Notes: generated by a model not told the origin, from the letters alone. A stretch of DNA of 64,000 nucleotides from Sedimenticola_A sp040506425 (GCA_965224515.1 OZ245051.1:1116001-1180000); one strand, 5' to 3'; positions 1 to 8,819 are shown, counted from the first letter of the stretch. Translations and numbers: made by a program.

Positions 1-2
1 AC

Positions 3-2798
3 AACCTGGGCAAGGCCGAGATGCATTGGAACCTGCGCAAGGGGGGGCTGCTGATTGTCGCCGGGTGCGAAGATGAACAGAAACTGCAGCAGGGCCTGAA
101 CCAGGCCAGCCGCAGTGCCATAAAGCAGCGCAAGCTGAGCCTGTTGCGCCTGCCCACGGCCCCCTATGAAGACGATGAGCTGCGCGACGCCTATATCCTT
201 GGCGGGCTCTTCACCGCGCTCTCCAACCGGGAGCTGATCGAGCAGAACCGCCGCCAGGTCCTTTCGGCCTGGAGCTCCGGTCTCAGCACCCTGGACACAG
301 ATGAGCAGGACCGCCTCAGCGCCGCCTTCGAGGCGGGCAGTGAGGCCCTGGCAGAGGTCCAGCTGAATGACGACGACAGCGTTACAGGCCGGCCGTGGCA
401 GGACCAGGCCCCAGCCATCGTCCAGCGAATGGGCTCCAGCAGCAACACCATCGAAAGCCTTGCCCGGTTCTGGGACCAGGTGGGCGTGCTCTATCGAAAC
501 GGCGAGCAGGACGACCTCTCGGTGGATCCCTTCCTCGCCACAGGCTCGATACCTCCCCTGAGCAGCACTTTTCAGGACCTGAGCACCAACCGCACCGTCT
601 TGCCGGGCTTCCATCCCGAGAATTGCACCGCCTGCGGTGCTTGCTGGATCGCCTGCCCGGACAGTGCCATCGCGGTGACCGCGGTCACCCCCGGTGCGCT
701 GATCAACAGCGCCGTCAACGCTGTCGGTGCCGACGCCCTGCGCCCCCTTGCTTCCAAGCTTGGCGCACGAATCAGCGCCATGGCCCGCAGTGGCGAGTTT
801 GCCGGTGGGGTTGCACAAGACGCAATCACCCAGGCCTGGGAGTGGCTGCGTGACAAAGCCCAGCTCACAGAAGAGCGCCTGGTTGCGGTAGAGGCAGAGA
901 TCCAGAGCCTGCTCGATAACCTGGGACCACTGCCCCTCTCCGTCACCCAGCCCCTGTTCAACGCCGGCGAGCTGCGCCAGAAGGACGGCGGCGAGCTCTT
1001 CTCCCTGGTTATCAACCCCGATGCCTGCAAGGGGTGCGGCATCTGCACAACCAGCTGCCAGGACATCGCCCTGACCCGGGACCAGCAAACGCCGGAGATA
1101 ATAACTGGCGCCCGCAGCCTCTGGCGAACCTGGCAACAGGCCCCGGACACAGCTTCCGAGACCATCACCCGCCTCAACCGCGAGGCAGGCATGGACCCCA
1201 TGGCCAGCCTGATGATGTCACGCCACTGCGCCCTTGCCATGACCGGCGGCGACACCGCCGAGGCGGGCTCCGGCGAGAAGATCACCCTGCGCCAAGTGCT
1301 GGGTGCCACCGAATACCAGCAACAGCCCCTGCACCACAGTCTGACCCGTGAGCTGCAGGAGACCAGCGACAAGCTCAACGAACTGATCCGCGAGACCCTG
1401 ACCAATGCGCTGCCCACCGATGACCTGGACCGGCTCTCCGCCAGTCTCAGTGCCAACAGCACCGGTGAGGTGGACCTCGGCAAGCTGAGCCAGAAGGGGA
1501 TCGAAGCCCAGCATATGCAGCGCCTGGTCACCCTGGCAAAGGATCTTGGCGATATCCGCTGGCGCCTGGCAGAGGGCCGGTACGGCCTGGGACGTGCCCG
1601 CTACGGCCTGACCATTGCCGCCGGATCAATGGCCCGCTGGGCAGGCACCTTCCCCAACAACCCGTTCGAAGCCCCGGTTACAGTGGACACCACCGGCAAT
1701 GCCCCACAGCTGGCGGCCGGACTGCTCCAGTCCCATGTAACCGAGACCCTGCATACCCTCAACCTGCTGCGACAGGCAAAGGCAGAGCTGGATCCACGGC
1801 AGAACCCGCAGGAACTGGCTCCCCTGAACTGGGCCGACCTGGATGAAGAGCAGCGCCGCCTCTGCCCGCCCCTCTACCTGGTGGGCAGCGAGGAGGAGCT
1901 GGGTGGCAAGGGATTCAACCAGATCAGCTGGCTGATCAACTCGGATCTGCCGATCAAAGTCCTGGTACTGAGCGAACTGGATATGGGCCTGGACCAGCGT
2001 GGCCAGCGCAGCCAGCCCCTTGCACCCAGAAAAGATCCACGTAACAACCTCGGGCTGATGGCCCTGGCCCAGCGCAATGCCTACGTGGCCCAGAGTTCCA
2101 TCGCCAACCCCGAGCACATGCAGCAGTGCGTCCAGCAGGGACTCACTTTCCCCGGCCCCGCACTGATCCGCATTCACGCGCCCAGCCCGGCCCGCCACGG
2201 CTTTGCCACCGAGCAGACCGTTGCCCAGGCAAAACGGGCCGTTGAGGGTCGCGCCTTCCCGCTGTTCCGCTACAACCCCGGTGGGGATGGTGTCTTCGGC
2301 AGCCGCATCGACCTGGGCGGAAATCCGCTGGGTAAGGAGGCCTGGTGCCTGGACAGCGACAACCAGGCCATCACCCCTGCTGACTGGGCCCTGCGCGAGG
2401 CACGCTTCTCCGCCCACTTCACAGCAGTGACCGATGAGACCCCGGCACCCACCGAAGCGGGCGCCTGGCTGCTGTTGGAAGCTGCAGCGCGCAAGGGCAA
2501 GACCCCGGTCATCACCCTGGGTGAACAGCGCCATGCCATCTCGGCTGAGCTCATGGAGCAGGCACAGCAGTGCCAAACCGCCTGGCGCACCCTGCAGGAG
2601 CTGGCCGGACTTGTCACCCCGTTTACCGAGATGGTCAATCGCGACGCCGAAGCCCGTGTCTCCACCGAGCACCAGGCAGAAATGGAGGCCCTGCGGGCCG
2701 AGTACGAAGAGAAGCTGCAGGCCCTGGAGACCCGATTCAAGGGCGATGTAGCAGACCAGATAAAGGGCCGCCTGCTCAACCTGGCGGGGTATCGTTAA
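3..2798 (+). CDS. PFOR-like 2-oxoacid oxidoreductase paralogue, 5' truncated by window edge
   Basis: The reading frame is open from the left edge, so the N-terminus lies outside the window. What remains resembles the C-terminal two thirds of pyruvate:ferredoxin oxidoreductase: a gamma-type domain, two [4Fe-4S] ferredoxin motifs (CTACGACWIACP near 620-658 and CKGCGICTTSC near 1026-1058), and a region colinear with the TPP domain. Compared with the intact enzyme encoded at 33345-36917, the TPP signature is degenerate. GDGW is replaced by GSEE near 1884, NTGGQ has no counterpart, and the extra cluster cysteines (CVGCGETPY) are absent. The C-terminal 60 residues look coiled-coil. It lies upstream of rnfC on the same strand, separated by palindromic repeats. 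By inference it passes electrons to or from Rnf without normal TPP catalysis. Family assignment is fairly sure; function is not known. Confidence 0.75.
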   Translation, partial: NLGKAEMHWNLRKGGLLIVAGCEDEQKLQQGLNQASRSAIKQRKLSLLRLPTAPYEDDELRDAYILGGLFTALSNRELIEQNRRQVLSAWSSGLSTLDTDEQDRLSAAFEAGSEALAEVQLNDDDSVTGRPWQDQAPAIVQRMGSSSNTIESLARFWDQVGVLYRNGEQDDLSVDPFLATGSIPPLSSTFQDLSTNRTVLPGFHPENCTACGACWIACPDSAIAVTAVTPGALINSAVNAVGADALRPLASKLGARISAMARSGEFAGGVAQDAITQAWEWLRDKAQLTEERLVAVEAEIQSLLDNLGPLPLSVTQPLFNAGELRQKDGGELFSLVINPDACKGCGICTTSCQDIALTRDQQTPEIITGARSLWRTWQQAPDTASETITRLNREAGMDPMASLMMSRHCALAMTGGDTAEAGSGEKITLRQVLGATEYQQQPLHHSLTRELQETSDKLNELIRETLTNALPTDDLDRLSASLSANSTGEVDLGKLSQKGIEAQHMQRLVTLAKDLGDIRWRLAEGRYGLGRARYGLTIAAGSMARWAGTFPNNPFEAPVTVDTTGNAPQLAAGLLQSHVTETLHTLNLLRQAKAELDPRQNPQELAPLNWADLDEEQRRLCPPLYLVGSEEELGGKGFNQISWLINSDLPIKVLVLSELDMGLDQRGQRSQPLAPRKDPRNNLGLMALAQRNAYVAQSSIANPEHMQQCVQQGLTFPGPALIRIHAPSPARHGFATEQTVAQAKRAVEGRAFPLFRYNPGGDGVFGSRIDLGGNPLGKEAWCLDSDNQAITPADWALREARFSAHFTAVTDETPAPTEAGAWLLLEAAARKGKTPVITLGEQRHAISAELMEQAQQCQTAWRTLQELAGLVTPFTEMVNRDAEARVSTEHQAEMEALRAEYEEKLQALETRFKGDVADQIKGRLLNLAGYR

Positions 2799-2824
2799 TG
2801 AACAGGCAGTTTCTGAGAAAACCC

Positions 2825-2894
2825 TGTAGGAGCCGTCTCCTGACGGCGATCACCCGGCGCCTGATCATATCGCCCGGGGGACCGGGCTCTTACA
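2825..2894. repeat. REP-like palindromic repeat pair, GTAGGAGC family (degenerate)
   Basis: The left part starts TGTAGGAGCCGTC and the right part ends CCGGGCTCTTACA, so the outer ends resemble other copies of the family in this window (2949-3003, 7578-7643, 26338-26406). The inner arms differ from each other, which suggests two half-elements. It is intergenic, between the PFOR-like gene and rnfC. Confidence 0.7.
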
Positions 2895-2948
2895 ACTGGC
2901 AGGTTACAACTCCAGCGACTGACGGGTTACAGGTGAGATCGAGCCTCT

Positions 2949-3003
2949 GTAGGAGCGAACTTGTTCGCGATAGGGCGCTGATCGCGAACAAGTTCGCTCC
3001 TAC
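2949..3003. repeat. REP-like perfect inverted repeat, GTAGGAGC family
   Basis: Two 23-base arms (2949-2971 and 2981-3003) are perfect inverted repeats around a 9-base loop. The outer ends are GTAGGAGCGAAC and GTTCGCTCCTAC. It ends 29 bases before the rnfC start, so it may form a hairpin in the leader or reduce read-through from the PFOR-like gene. Confidence 0.85.
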
Positions 3004-3032
3004 TGTGTCCCAATACAGCAGATGAATAAAAG

Positions 3033-4382
3033 ATGTCGGTACTGAACGCACTCAACCTTTTCAAAGGCACCTTCAGCCACGGGGTCCATCCCGACGGTCA
3101 CAAGGAGCAGACGGTGGACCGCCCTATTCAGCGGGTCCCGTTCATGCAGTACTACACCATGCCCCTGGGTCAGCATATCGGCGTCGCTGCCAAGCCGGTG
3201 GTCAGCGTGGGGCAAAAGGTGATGCGCGGCCAGATGATCGCAGAGGCGGGGGCTTTTGTGTCCACCTGTCTGCACAGCCCGGTCACCGGCACCGTGCGTG
3301 ATATCGGGCCACACCGCTATCTCGACGGCAGCTTCAGGCCCGCCATCGAGATCGAGGCCGACCCCTACGCCACCCAGCAGATCGAGCCCCAGCCCCCCGT
3401 CGACTGGGAGTCCCTCTCCATGGAGGCGTTCATTGAACAGGTGCAGCTGGCGGGTATTGTCGGTCTTGGCGGCGCGGCCTTCCCGGCCCATGTGAAATAC
3501 TCCATACCGGAAGGTCAGAAGATCACCCGGCTGCTGGTCAACGGCGCCGAGTGCGAGCCCTACCTGACCAACGACCACCGCCTGATGATGGAGCGGCCCG
3601 ATGTACTGCTGCGTGGTGTCGAGATCCTGATGACCAAGCTGGGGGCCGAACGGGCCACCATCGGCGTTGAATCCAACAAGCCCGACGCCATAGAGATACT
3701 GCGCGGTCGTATCGACGAGGGCCAACCCATCGACGTGGTCTCCCTGCCGGTGAAATACCCCCAGGGGGCTGAGAAAATGCTGATCAAGGCGGTCTATGGA
3801 GAAGAGGTGCCCGCCGGCCAGCTGCCCCGTGATATCGGTGTGGCGGTCAACAATGTCGGCACCCTGGTGGCCCTGGCCGACTGGTTCGACCTTGGCATGC
3901 CCCTGATCGAGCGGGTTGTCACCGTCTCCGGACCCGGCGCCGCCTACCCGGCCAACCTGATCGTGCCCCTGGGCACCCCGGTGCGGGAGGTGCTGCGCTT
4001 CTGCGGTGGCCTCAAAGAGGAGACCCGGGAAGTGATCATGGGCGGCCCCATGATGGGGACCCCCATATCCAGCCTCGATGTCCCGGTACTCAAGGGGAGC
4101 TCAGGTATCCTCGCCTTCACGGACAAGGAGACCGCCCGGCCGAAAGAGTACCCCTGCATTCGCTGCGGACGCTGCCTGGAGGCCTGTCCCTATTTCCTCA
4201 ATCCCTCGCGTTATGCACGGCTGGCCCGCTCCCGCCAGTTCGATGAGATGAAGGCGTACCAGGTGATGGATTGTGTGGAGTGCGGCTCCTGCACCTTCGC
4301 CTGCCCGTCAAACATTCCCATCGTGCAGCTCATCCGCACCGCGAAGGACACGCTACGTAACAGAAAGGGCAGTGCCGCATGA
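3033..4382 (+). CDS. rnfC: Rnf electron transport complex subunit C
   Basis: RnfC is the peripheral NADH-oxidising subunit of the ion-translocating ferredoxin:NAD+ oxidoreductase. The 449-residue protein has the RnfC N-terminal domain, a glycine-rich NADH/FMN-type segment around residues 148-160 (GIVGLGGAAFPAH), a SLBB-like central region, and two C-terminal [4Fe-4S] motifs (CIRCGRCLEACP and CVECGSCTFACP). The length fits the short RnfC form without the long C-terminal repeats of the E. coli protein. It opens a tight operon, and its stop overlaps the rnfD start in ATGA. The gene order C-D-G-E-A is that of rnfCDGEAB clusters, but rnfB is not in this window. Confidence 0.95.
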   Translation: MSVLNALNLFKGTFSHGVHPDGHKEQTVDRPIQRVPFMQYYTMPLGQHIGVAAKPVVSVGQKVMRGQMIAEAGAFVSTCLHSPVTGTVRDIGPHRYLDGSFRPAIEIEADPYATQQIEPQPPVDWESLSMEAFIEQVQLAGIVGLGGAAFPAHVKYSIPEGQKITRLLVNGAECEPYLTNDHRLMMERPDVLLRGVEILMTKLGAERATIGVESNKPDAIEILRGRIDEGQPIDVVSLPVKYPQGAEKMLIKAVYGEEVPAGQLPRDIGVAVNNVGTLVALADWFDLGMPLIERVVTVSGPGAAYPANLIVPLGTPVREVLRFCGGLKEETREVIMGGPMMGTPISSLDVPVLKGSSGILAFTDKETARPKEYPCIRCGRCLEACPYFLNPSRYARLARSRQFDEMKAYQVMDCVECGSCTFACPSNIPIVQLIRTAKDTLRNRKGSAA

Positions 4383-5392
4383 CCCGCAAAGACCCCAATC
4401 TTCTGATCCAGTCCGCGCCCATGCTGCGCCAGGGGATGACCACGCCCCAGGCCATGCGCGACGTCTGGCTCTCCCTGCTGCCGGTCACCCTGGCCGGTAT
4501 CTGGTTCTTCGGTATCGGTGCCCTGCTGGTACTGGCATCCACCATGGCAGGTGCCCTGCTGACGGAGTGGGCATTCACATCAAAAGAGAAGCGTCGCGAC
4601 GCCATCAGTGACAACAGCGCCCTGCTCACCGGCCTGCTGCTGGGCCTCACACTGCCCCCGGGGCTACCCATGTGGATGGCCTTCATCGGCGGCAGCGCGG
4701 CCATCGGTATCGGCAAGGTGATCTGGGGCGGCCTGGGTAACAACATATTCAACCCGGCGCTGGTGGGCCGTGCCTTTCTGCTCGGCACCTTTCCCATCGC
4801 CATGACCACCTGGGCATCCGCCGACACCCCTTTCTGGAGCATCTCCCCCAGCGTGCTGGCGATGCCTTTCATTACCCCGGTCTACGACGCGGTCTCTGCT
4901 GCCACCCCCCTGGGACTGATGAAGTTCGAACAGCAGGAGACCGGGCTTCTGCCGCTGTTTATCGGCAACACCGGCGGCACGATCGGAGAAACCAGCGGCC
5001 TGCTGCTGATCCTCGGCGGCATCTTTCTGCTGCTGCGCCGGGACTTCGACTGGCGCATCCCGGCGGGCATATTTCTGGCCGCGGGTGTTTTCTCGCTGAT
5101 CCTGTTCCTGGTTGACGGCGACAAGTACCCCGGCCCGCTCTTCACCCTGCTCTCAGGCGGCATGCTGATCGGCGCCATCTACATGGCCACCGACCCGGTC
5201 ACCTCGCCCCTGACACCAAAGGGCGCCTGGATATTCGGCCTTGGCGTGGGCTTTCTGATCGTGCTGATCCGGGTCTTCGGCGGTTTCCCTGAAGGGGTGA
5301 TGTACGCCATCCTGCTGATGAACGCCGCCACGCCGCTGATCGACCGCTACACCCAGCCGCGCATCTTCGGTCGCGGGGAGAGTGCATCATGA
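4379..5392 (+). CDS. rnfD: Rnf electron transport complex subunit D
   Basis: RnfD is an integral inner-membrane subunit that carries a covalently bound FMN. The 337-residue protein has about nine or ten hydrophobic segments. The flavinylation-type motif SAATPL follows 'YDAV' near residues 173-182, matching the S-x-A-T-P motif in RnfD/NqrB where the threonine holds FMN through a phosphoester. Its start overlaps the rnfC stop and its stop overlaps the rnfG start (ATGA), which implies translational coupling. No ApbE flavin transferase gene is visible in this window, so flavinylation would need one elsewhere. Confidence 0.95.
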   Translation: MTRKDPNLLIQSAPMLRQGMTTPQAMRDVWLSLLPVTLAGIWFFGIGALLVLASTMAGALLTEWAFTSKEKRRDAISDNSALLTGLLLGLTLPPGLPMWMAFIGGSAAIGIGKVIWGGLGNNIFNPALVGRAFLLGTFPIAMTTWASADTPFWSISPSVLAMPFITPVYDAVSAATPLGLMKFEQQETGLLPLFIGNTGGTIGETSGLLLILGGIFLLLRRDFDWRIPAGIFLAAGVFSLILFLVDGDKYPGPLFTLLSGGMLIGAIYMATDPVTSPLTPKGAWIFGLGVGFLIVLIRVFGGFPEGVMYAILLMNAATPLIDRYTQPRIFGRGESAS

Positions 5393-6048
5393 GCATGGAC
5401 CAGACCCAGGACATCAAAGAGCCGGGCAGCACCAAGCTCGCCCTCTCGGTAGCCTTCGCCGGTCTCATCTCCGGCCTGGCCATTATCAGCATCTACGAGG
5501 CCACCCTGCCCACCATCACCGCCAACAAGGCGGAGGAGCTGCGCCAGGCGGTGTTCCGGGTGCTGCCCGGTGTCCATAAAATGCAGCTGCTGGAGTACAG
5601 CGGCGACAAGCTGATCGTCAATCCGGACGCGGACCGCAAGGCCGAAATCGTCTATGGCGGCTACGACAAGCAGGGTCAGCTGATCGGCTACGCCATCCCC
5701 CACGCCGGCCCCGGTTTCCAGGACACCATCAGCGTGCTCTATGGCTATCAGCCCTCCCGGCGCAAGGTGGTGGGCATGTGGATTCTCGACAGCCGGGAGA
5801 CCCCCGGCCTAGGCGACAAGATCTACAAGGATGCCGAGTTCGTGGCCAACTTCGACGACCTCTCGGCTGACCCCGAGATCAAGACCATGAAGAAGGGCAC
5901 CAAGTCCGCCCCCAACGAGATCGATGCCATCACCGGCGCCACCATCTCCGCCAAGGCAGTGGCGCGGATCATCAACGAGGCTCACGCGGTCTGGAAAGAC
6001 CGCTTCCCGCCACCGGGCAACGAGCCCAAGCTGGGAGGTGCCGAGTGA
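5389..6048 (+). CDS. rnfG: Rnf electron transport complex subunit G
   Basis: RnfG is a membrane-anchored periplasmic flavoprotein of the Rnf complex. The 219-residue protein has one N-terminal transmembrane segment (around residues 20-42) and a C-terminal FMN-binding domain. The flavinylation motif ITGATISA near residues 184-191 corresponds to the S/T-GAT-x-T/S motif of RnfG/NqrC. The upstream 'ETPGLGDKI' segment is also typical. It overlaps rnfD by 4 bases. A palindromic repeat lies between this gene and rnfE, the only sizeable gap in the operon. Confidence 0.95.
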   Translation: MSMDQTQDIKEPGSTKLALSVAFAGLISGLAIISIYEATLPTITANKAEELRQAVFRVLPGVHKMQLLEYSGDKLIVNPDADRKAEIVYGGYDKQGQLIGYAIPHAGPGFQDTISVLYGYQPSRRKVVGMWILDSRETPGLGDKIYKDAEFVANFDDLSADPEIKTMKKGTKSAPNEIDAITGATISAKAVARIINEAHAVWKDRFPPPGNEPKLGGAE

Positions 6049-6066
6049 TGATCTTCCATAGAAACG

Positions 6067-6111
6067 CAGATCGGCCTTCAGGCCGACTTGTCGGGCTGAA
6101 GTCCGACCTAC
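6067..6111. repeat. REP-like palindrome pair, GTAGGTCGG family, inside the rnf operon
   Basis: Two adjacent hairpins, one with arms GTCGGCCTGAAGGCCGA-type and one TCGGGCTGAAGTCCGA-type, are separated by TTG. They form the same element as at 11481-11526 and 20888-20932. It sits in the 90-base gap between rnfG and rnfE and may adjust relative expression or mRNA stability. Confidence 0.85.
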
Positions 6112-6138
6112 GCACTGAGTTTAATGAGGTAACTGCCC

Positions 6139-6789
6139 ATGGCTAGAAAAGAGCAGAGCAGCTACGAAGAGTTCATCAAGGGCCTGTGGCGGGACAACCC
6201 GGTATTCGTCCAGGTGCTGGGCATGTGCCCCATGCTGGCGGTGACAAACACCGCTCTCAACTCCCTGGTAATGGGCCTGGCAACGCTTTTCGTACTGATG
6301 GGTTCAAGCTTCCTGGTTGCAGGCCTGAAGAGCCTGATCCCCAAACAGGTGCGTATCTCCCTCTACATCATCATTATTGCCACCTTCGTCACCATCGCCG
6401 ACTACACCATCCTGGCGCTGTTGCCGGCGGTACACAAGGAGCTGGGCGCCTTCATTCCGCTGATTGTGGCCAACTGCATGATTCTGGGCCGCCAGGAGGC
6501 ATTCGCCTCCCGCAACGGCGTGAAGATGGCGGTGATCGACGCCGCAGGCATGTCCGCCGGCTTCATGTTCGCCCTGCTGGCCCTGGGTGGCGTGCGCGAG
6601 ATTCTGGGTAACGGCAGCCTGTTCAACGTGCCGCTGTTCGGTGCCGACTTCGAACCCTGGGTGATCATGATCCTGCCCCCCGGCGGTTTCATCACACTGG
6701 GCCTGTTGCTGCTCTTCTTCAACTGGGTCACCGCCCGCAAGAGGGCCTTCATGGAACAGGTGGCCGCGGCCGAGAAGGAGATGCTGTGA
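6139..6789 (+). CDS. rnfE: Rnf electron transport complex subunit E
   Basis: RnfE is one of two homologous membrane subunits (with RnfA) in the core of the Rnf complex. The 216-residue protein has six hydrophobic helices. It carries the half-channel cysteines expected of RnfE/NqrD, in 'GMCPMLAVTN' and 'ANCMILGRQ', which in related NQR structures bind an intramembrane iron centre with RnfA/NqrE. A GAGGT ribosome-binding site precedes the ATG. The gene ends four bases inside the rnfA start. Confidence 0.95.
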   Translation: MARKEQSSYEEFIKGLWRDNPVFVQVLGMCPMLAVTNTALNSLVMGLATLFVLMGSSFLVAGLKSLIPKQVRISLYIIIIATFVTIADYTILALLPAVHKELGAFIPLIVANCMILGRQEAFASRNGVKMAVIDAAGMSAGFMFALLALGGVREILGNGSLFNVPLFGADFEPWVIMILPPGGFITLGLLLLFFNWVTARKRAFMEQVAAAEKEML

Positions 6790-7367
6790 TGGACGACCTG
6801 ATCTGGATCTTCATCAGCGCCCTGCTGGTCAACAACTTCGTACTGGCCTATTTCCTGGGCCTATGCCCCTTCCTGGGGGTATCAGGCAAACTGGAGACCT
6901 CTTTCCGCCTGGGCCTGGCCACCACCTTCGTGTTGATTGTCACCGCCATATGCAGCTGGTTTCTCAACACCTATATCCTGCCCCATGCACCCTACCTGCG
7001 ACTGATCAGTTTCATCGTGGTCATCGCCAGCACGGTGCAGTTCATCGAGATGGCGATCAAGAAGCTGAGCCCACCCCTGTTCAAGGCACTGGGCATCTTC
7101 CTGCCCCTGATCACCACCAACTGCGCCATCCTCGGCCTGGCGATCTTCGCCACCAACAAGGGCTACGGATTTACCGAGGGACTGGTCTTCGCCCTGGGCG
7201 CCGGCGCCGGCTTCACCCTGGCCATGGTGCTGATGGCAGGCATCCGGGAAGAGACAGAGCTCTCCGACGTGCCCGCCCTGATCCAGGGCACCGCCATGAA
7301 CCTGATCATCGCCGGCATACTCTCCATGGCCTTCATGGGCTTTGCCGGGCTGTTCAGCTCGAGTTAG
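6786..7367 (+). CDS. rnfA: Rnf electron transport complex subunit A
   Basis: RnfA pairs with RnfE to form the membrane core. The 193-residue length is the family norm. It has six predicted helices and the cysteine motifs 'GLCPFLGVSG' and 'TNCAILGLA' that would contribute iron ligands. The gene overlaps rnfE by 4 bases, so the two should be made in equal amounts. It is followed 12 bases later by a small Cys-rich membrane protein rather than by rnfB. Confidence 0.95.
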   Translation: MMDDLIWIFISALLVNNFVLAYFLGLCPFLGVSGKLETSFRLGLATTFVLIVTAICSWFLNTYILPHAPYLRLISFIVVIASTVQFIEMAIKKLSPPLFKALGIFLPLITTNCAILGLAIFATNKGYGFTEGLVFALGAGAGFTLAMVLMAGIREETELSDVPALIQGTAMNLIIAGILSMAFMGFAGLFSSS

Positions 7368-7379
7368 GGGAAGAACGCT

Positions 7380-7565
7380 ATGGCCACTCATATCCTCGCC
7401 CTGATCGGACTCAGCCTGCTCTGTGGCGCCTGGGTGCTGTTCCAGCGCTGGCTTGCAAAGCAGGACCCTGAGAAAGCCGAAGGCTACAAACCCGGCTGTG
7501 GTGCCTGCTCCAGCAAGAGCTGTCCGACAAAGAAACAAAGCGTGGATATTCACCACGTCGATTGA
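7380..7565 (+). CDS. small Cys-rich single-span membrane protein at the end of the rnf operon
   Basis: This 61-residue protein has one N-terminal transmembrane helix (residues 4-24) followed by a cytoplasmic tail containing GCGACSSKSC. A GGGGA ribosome-binding site precedes it, and it starts 12 bases after rnfA, so it is almost certainly cotranscribed with rnf. The layout (one helix plus a cysteine cluster) resembles NqrM, the maturation factor needed to place iron in the NqrD/NqrE pair, and also the FeoB-associated Cys-rich proteins. By inference it could deliver iron to RnfA/RnfE. I do not recognise it as a named family. Confidence 0.75.
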   Translation: MATHILALIGLSLLCGAWVLFQRWLAKQDPEKAEGYKPGCGACSSKSCPTKKQSVDIHHVD

Positions 7566-7577
7566 TTTGCCAACATG

Positions 7578-7643
7578 CAGGAGCCCAGTCCCCTGGGCGA
7601 TTTGGCTTAGCAGCATTGTAACGCCCAGGGGACTGGGCTCCTA
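7578..7643. repeat. REP-like inverted repeat, GTAGGAGC family
   Basis: Near-perfect 22-base arms (7578-7599 and 7622-7643) enclose a 22-base loop. The arms read GGAGCCCAGTCCCCTGGGCG and its complement. It lies just after the rnf operon and could serve as its 3' hairpin. The element at 26338-26406 is a close relative. Confidence 0.85.
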
Positions 7644-7742
7644 CAGTGTAGATACCTGCTCTACCATTTTTCCATACCGGGTGGTTTTACACCGGCAATT
7701 CTGTGTTCTAATGAGCGAAAAAGCAGCGGACTTTCAGCTCAC

Positions 7743-8819
7743 ATGATCCTACTTATCATCTACGTCGCCGTCGCCCTCGGATTCTCATTTCTCTGCTCCG
7801 TTGCCGAGGCGGTACTGCTCAGTGTCACCACGGCCCACGTGGCGGTGCTTGAACAGGAGGGCAAGCCGGTAGGTACGCTGCTGAGGCGGCTGAAGAGCGA
7901 CGTCAACAAACCCCTGGCCGCCATCCTCACCCTCAACACCATCGCCCACACAGTGGGTGCGGCTGGCGCCGGTGCACAGGCCGCGGTGGTGTTCGGCAGT
8001 GCCTGGGTGGGGGTCGCCTCTGCGGTGCTCACCCTGCTCATCCTGATCTTCTCTGAGATCATCCCCAAGACCCTGGGCGCCCACTACTGGCGGCGCCTGG
8101 CGCCAGCCACCGCCTACGGACTCAAGTTCCTGGTCTGGGCGCTGCACCCCTTCGTCTGGATGTCCGAGAAACTGACAGACGGACTCTCCCACGGAAAAAC
8201 AGTGGAAGGACTCACCCGCGAGGAGTTCGCGGTGATGGCTGATCTTGGCGAGAAAGAGGGGCAGCTCAACGCCAAGGAGTCGGCCATACTGAAGAATCTC
8301 TTCCTGCTGAGAGAGACCCCGATCACCGACATCATGACCCCCCGCCCGGTGGTCTTCTCCCTGGCGGAGTCCATTGGGGTCGAGGAGTTCTTCGCCAGCT
8401 ACGCCAACTCACGCTTCTCCCGCATTCCGGTCTACAGTGGCCACCAGGAGCACGTCACCGGCTTCGTGCTGCGAAATGACGTGATCCTCGCCTATGCACG
8501 GGGCAATATCGAGAACAGCCTGATCACCTATCGCCGGGAATTGCCTACACTTGCTGACAAGGCCTCGGTCTACGACGCCTTCGACCTGCTGCTGAGAAAG
8601 CGTGCCCACCTTCTGCTGGTACGGGACGAGTACGGCGGCATGGAAGGCATAGTCTCCCTGGAGGACGTGGTGGAGACCCTGATCGGCCTGGAGATCCTCG
8701 ACGAGGGAGACAGGGCAGCCGACATGCAGCAACTGGCCCGGCGGCTGTGGCGCAAGCGGGCAACAGAGATGGGGCTGCAACTGGTGGATGACGCCGATGA
8801 AGAGAATACGCCAAGCTAG
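7743..8819 (+). CDS. CNNM/CorC-type protein (DUF21 transmembrane domain plus CBS pair)
   Basis: This 358-residue protein belongs to the CNNM/HlyC-CorC group of membrane proteins linked to magnesium or cobalt efflux. Residues 1-175 form a DUF21 membrane domain with three or four helices. Residues 195-310 form a CBS pair ('ITDIMTPRPVVFSL' opening the first repeat, 'GGMEGIVSLEDVVETLIG' closing the second). The acidic C-terminal CorC-HlyC domain is missing, as in the shorter YhdP/YugS-like members. It stands alone after the rnf operon. Its 3' end overlaps the next small gene by 23 bases. The transported ion cannot be told from sequence. Confidence 0.88.
   Translation: MILLIIYVAVALGFSFLCSVAEAVLLSVTTAHVAVLEQEGKPVGTLLRRLKSDVNKPLAAILTLNTIAHTVGAAGAGAQAAVVFGSAWVGVASAVLTLLILIFSEIIPKTLGAHYWRRLAPATAYGLKFLVWALHPFVWMSEKLTDGLSHGKTVEGLTREEFAVMADLGEKEGQLNAKESAILKNLFLLRETPITDIMTPRPVVFSLAESIGVEEFFASYANSRFSRIPVYSGHQEHVTGFVLRNDVILAYARGNIENSLITYRRELPTLADKASVYDAFDLLLRKRAHLLLVRDEYGGMEGIVSLEDVVETLIGLEILDEGDRAADMQQLARRLWRKRATEMGLQLVDDADEENTPS

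Noticed and set aside
572..1531. Long minus-strand open frame inside the PFOR-like gene
   Set aside because: The composition is serine/arginine-rich with no recognisable domain, and it lies opposite clear ferredoxin motifs; it is a GC-rich shadow frame.
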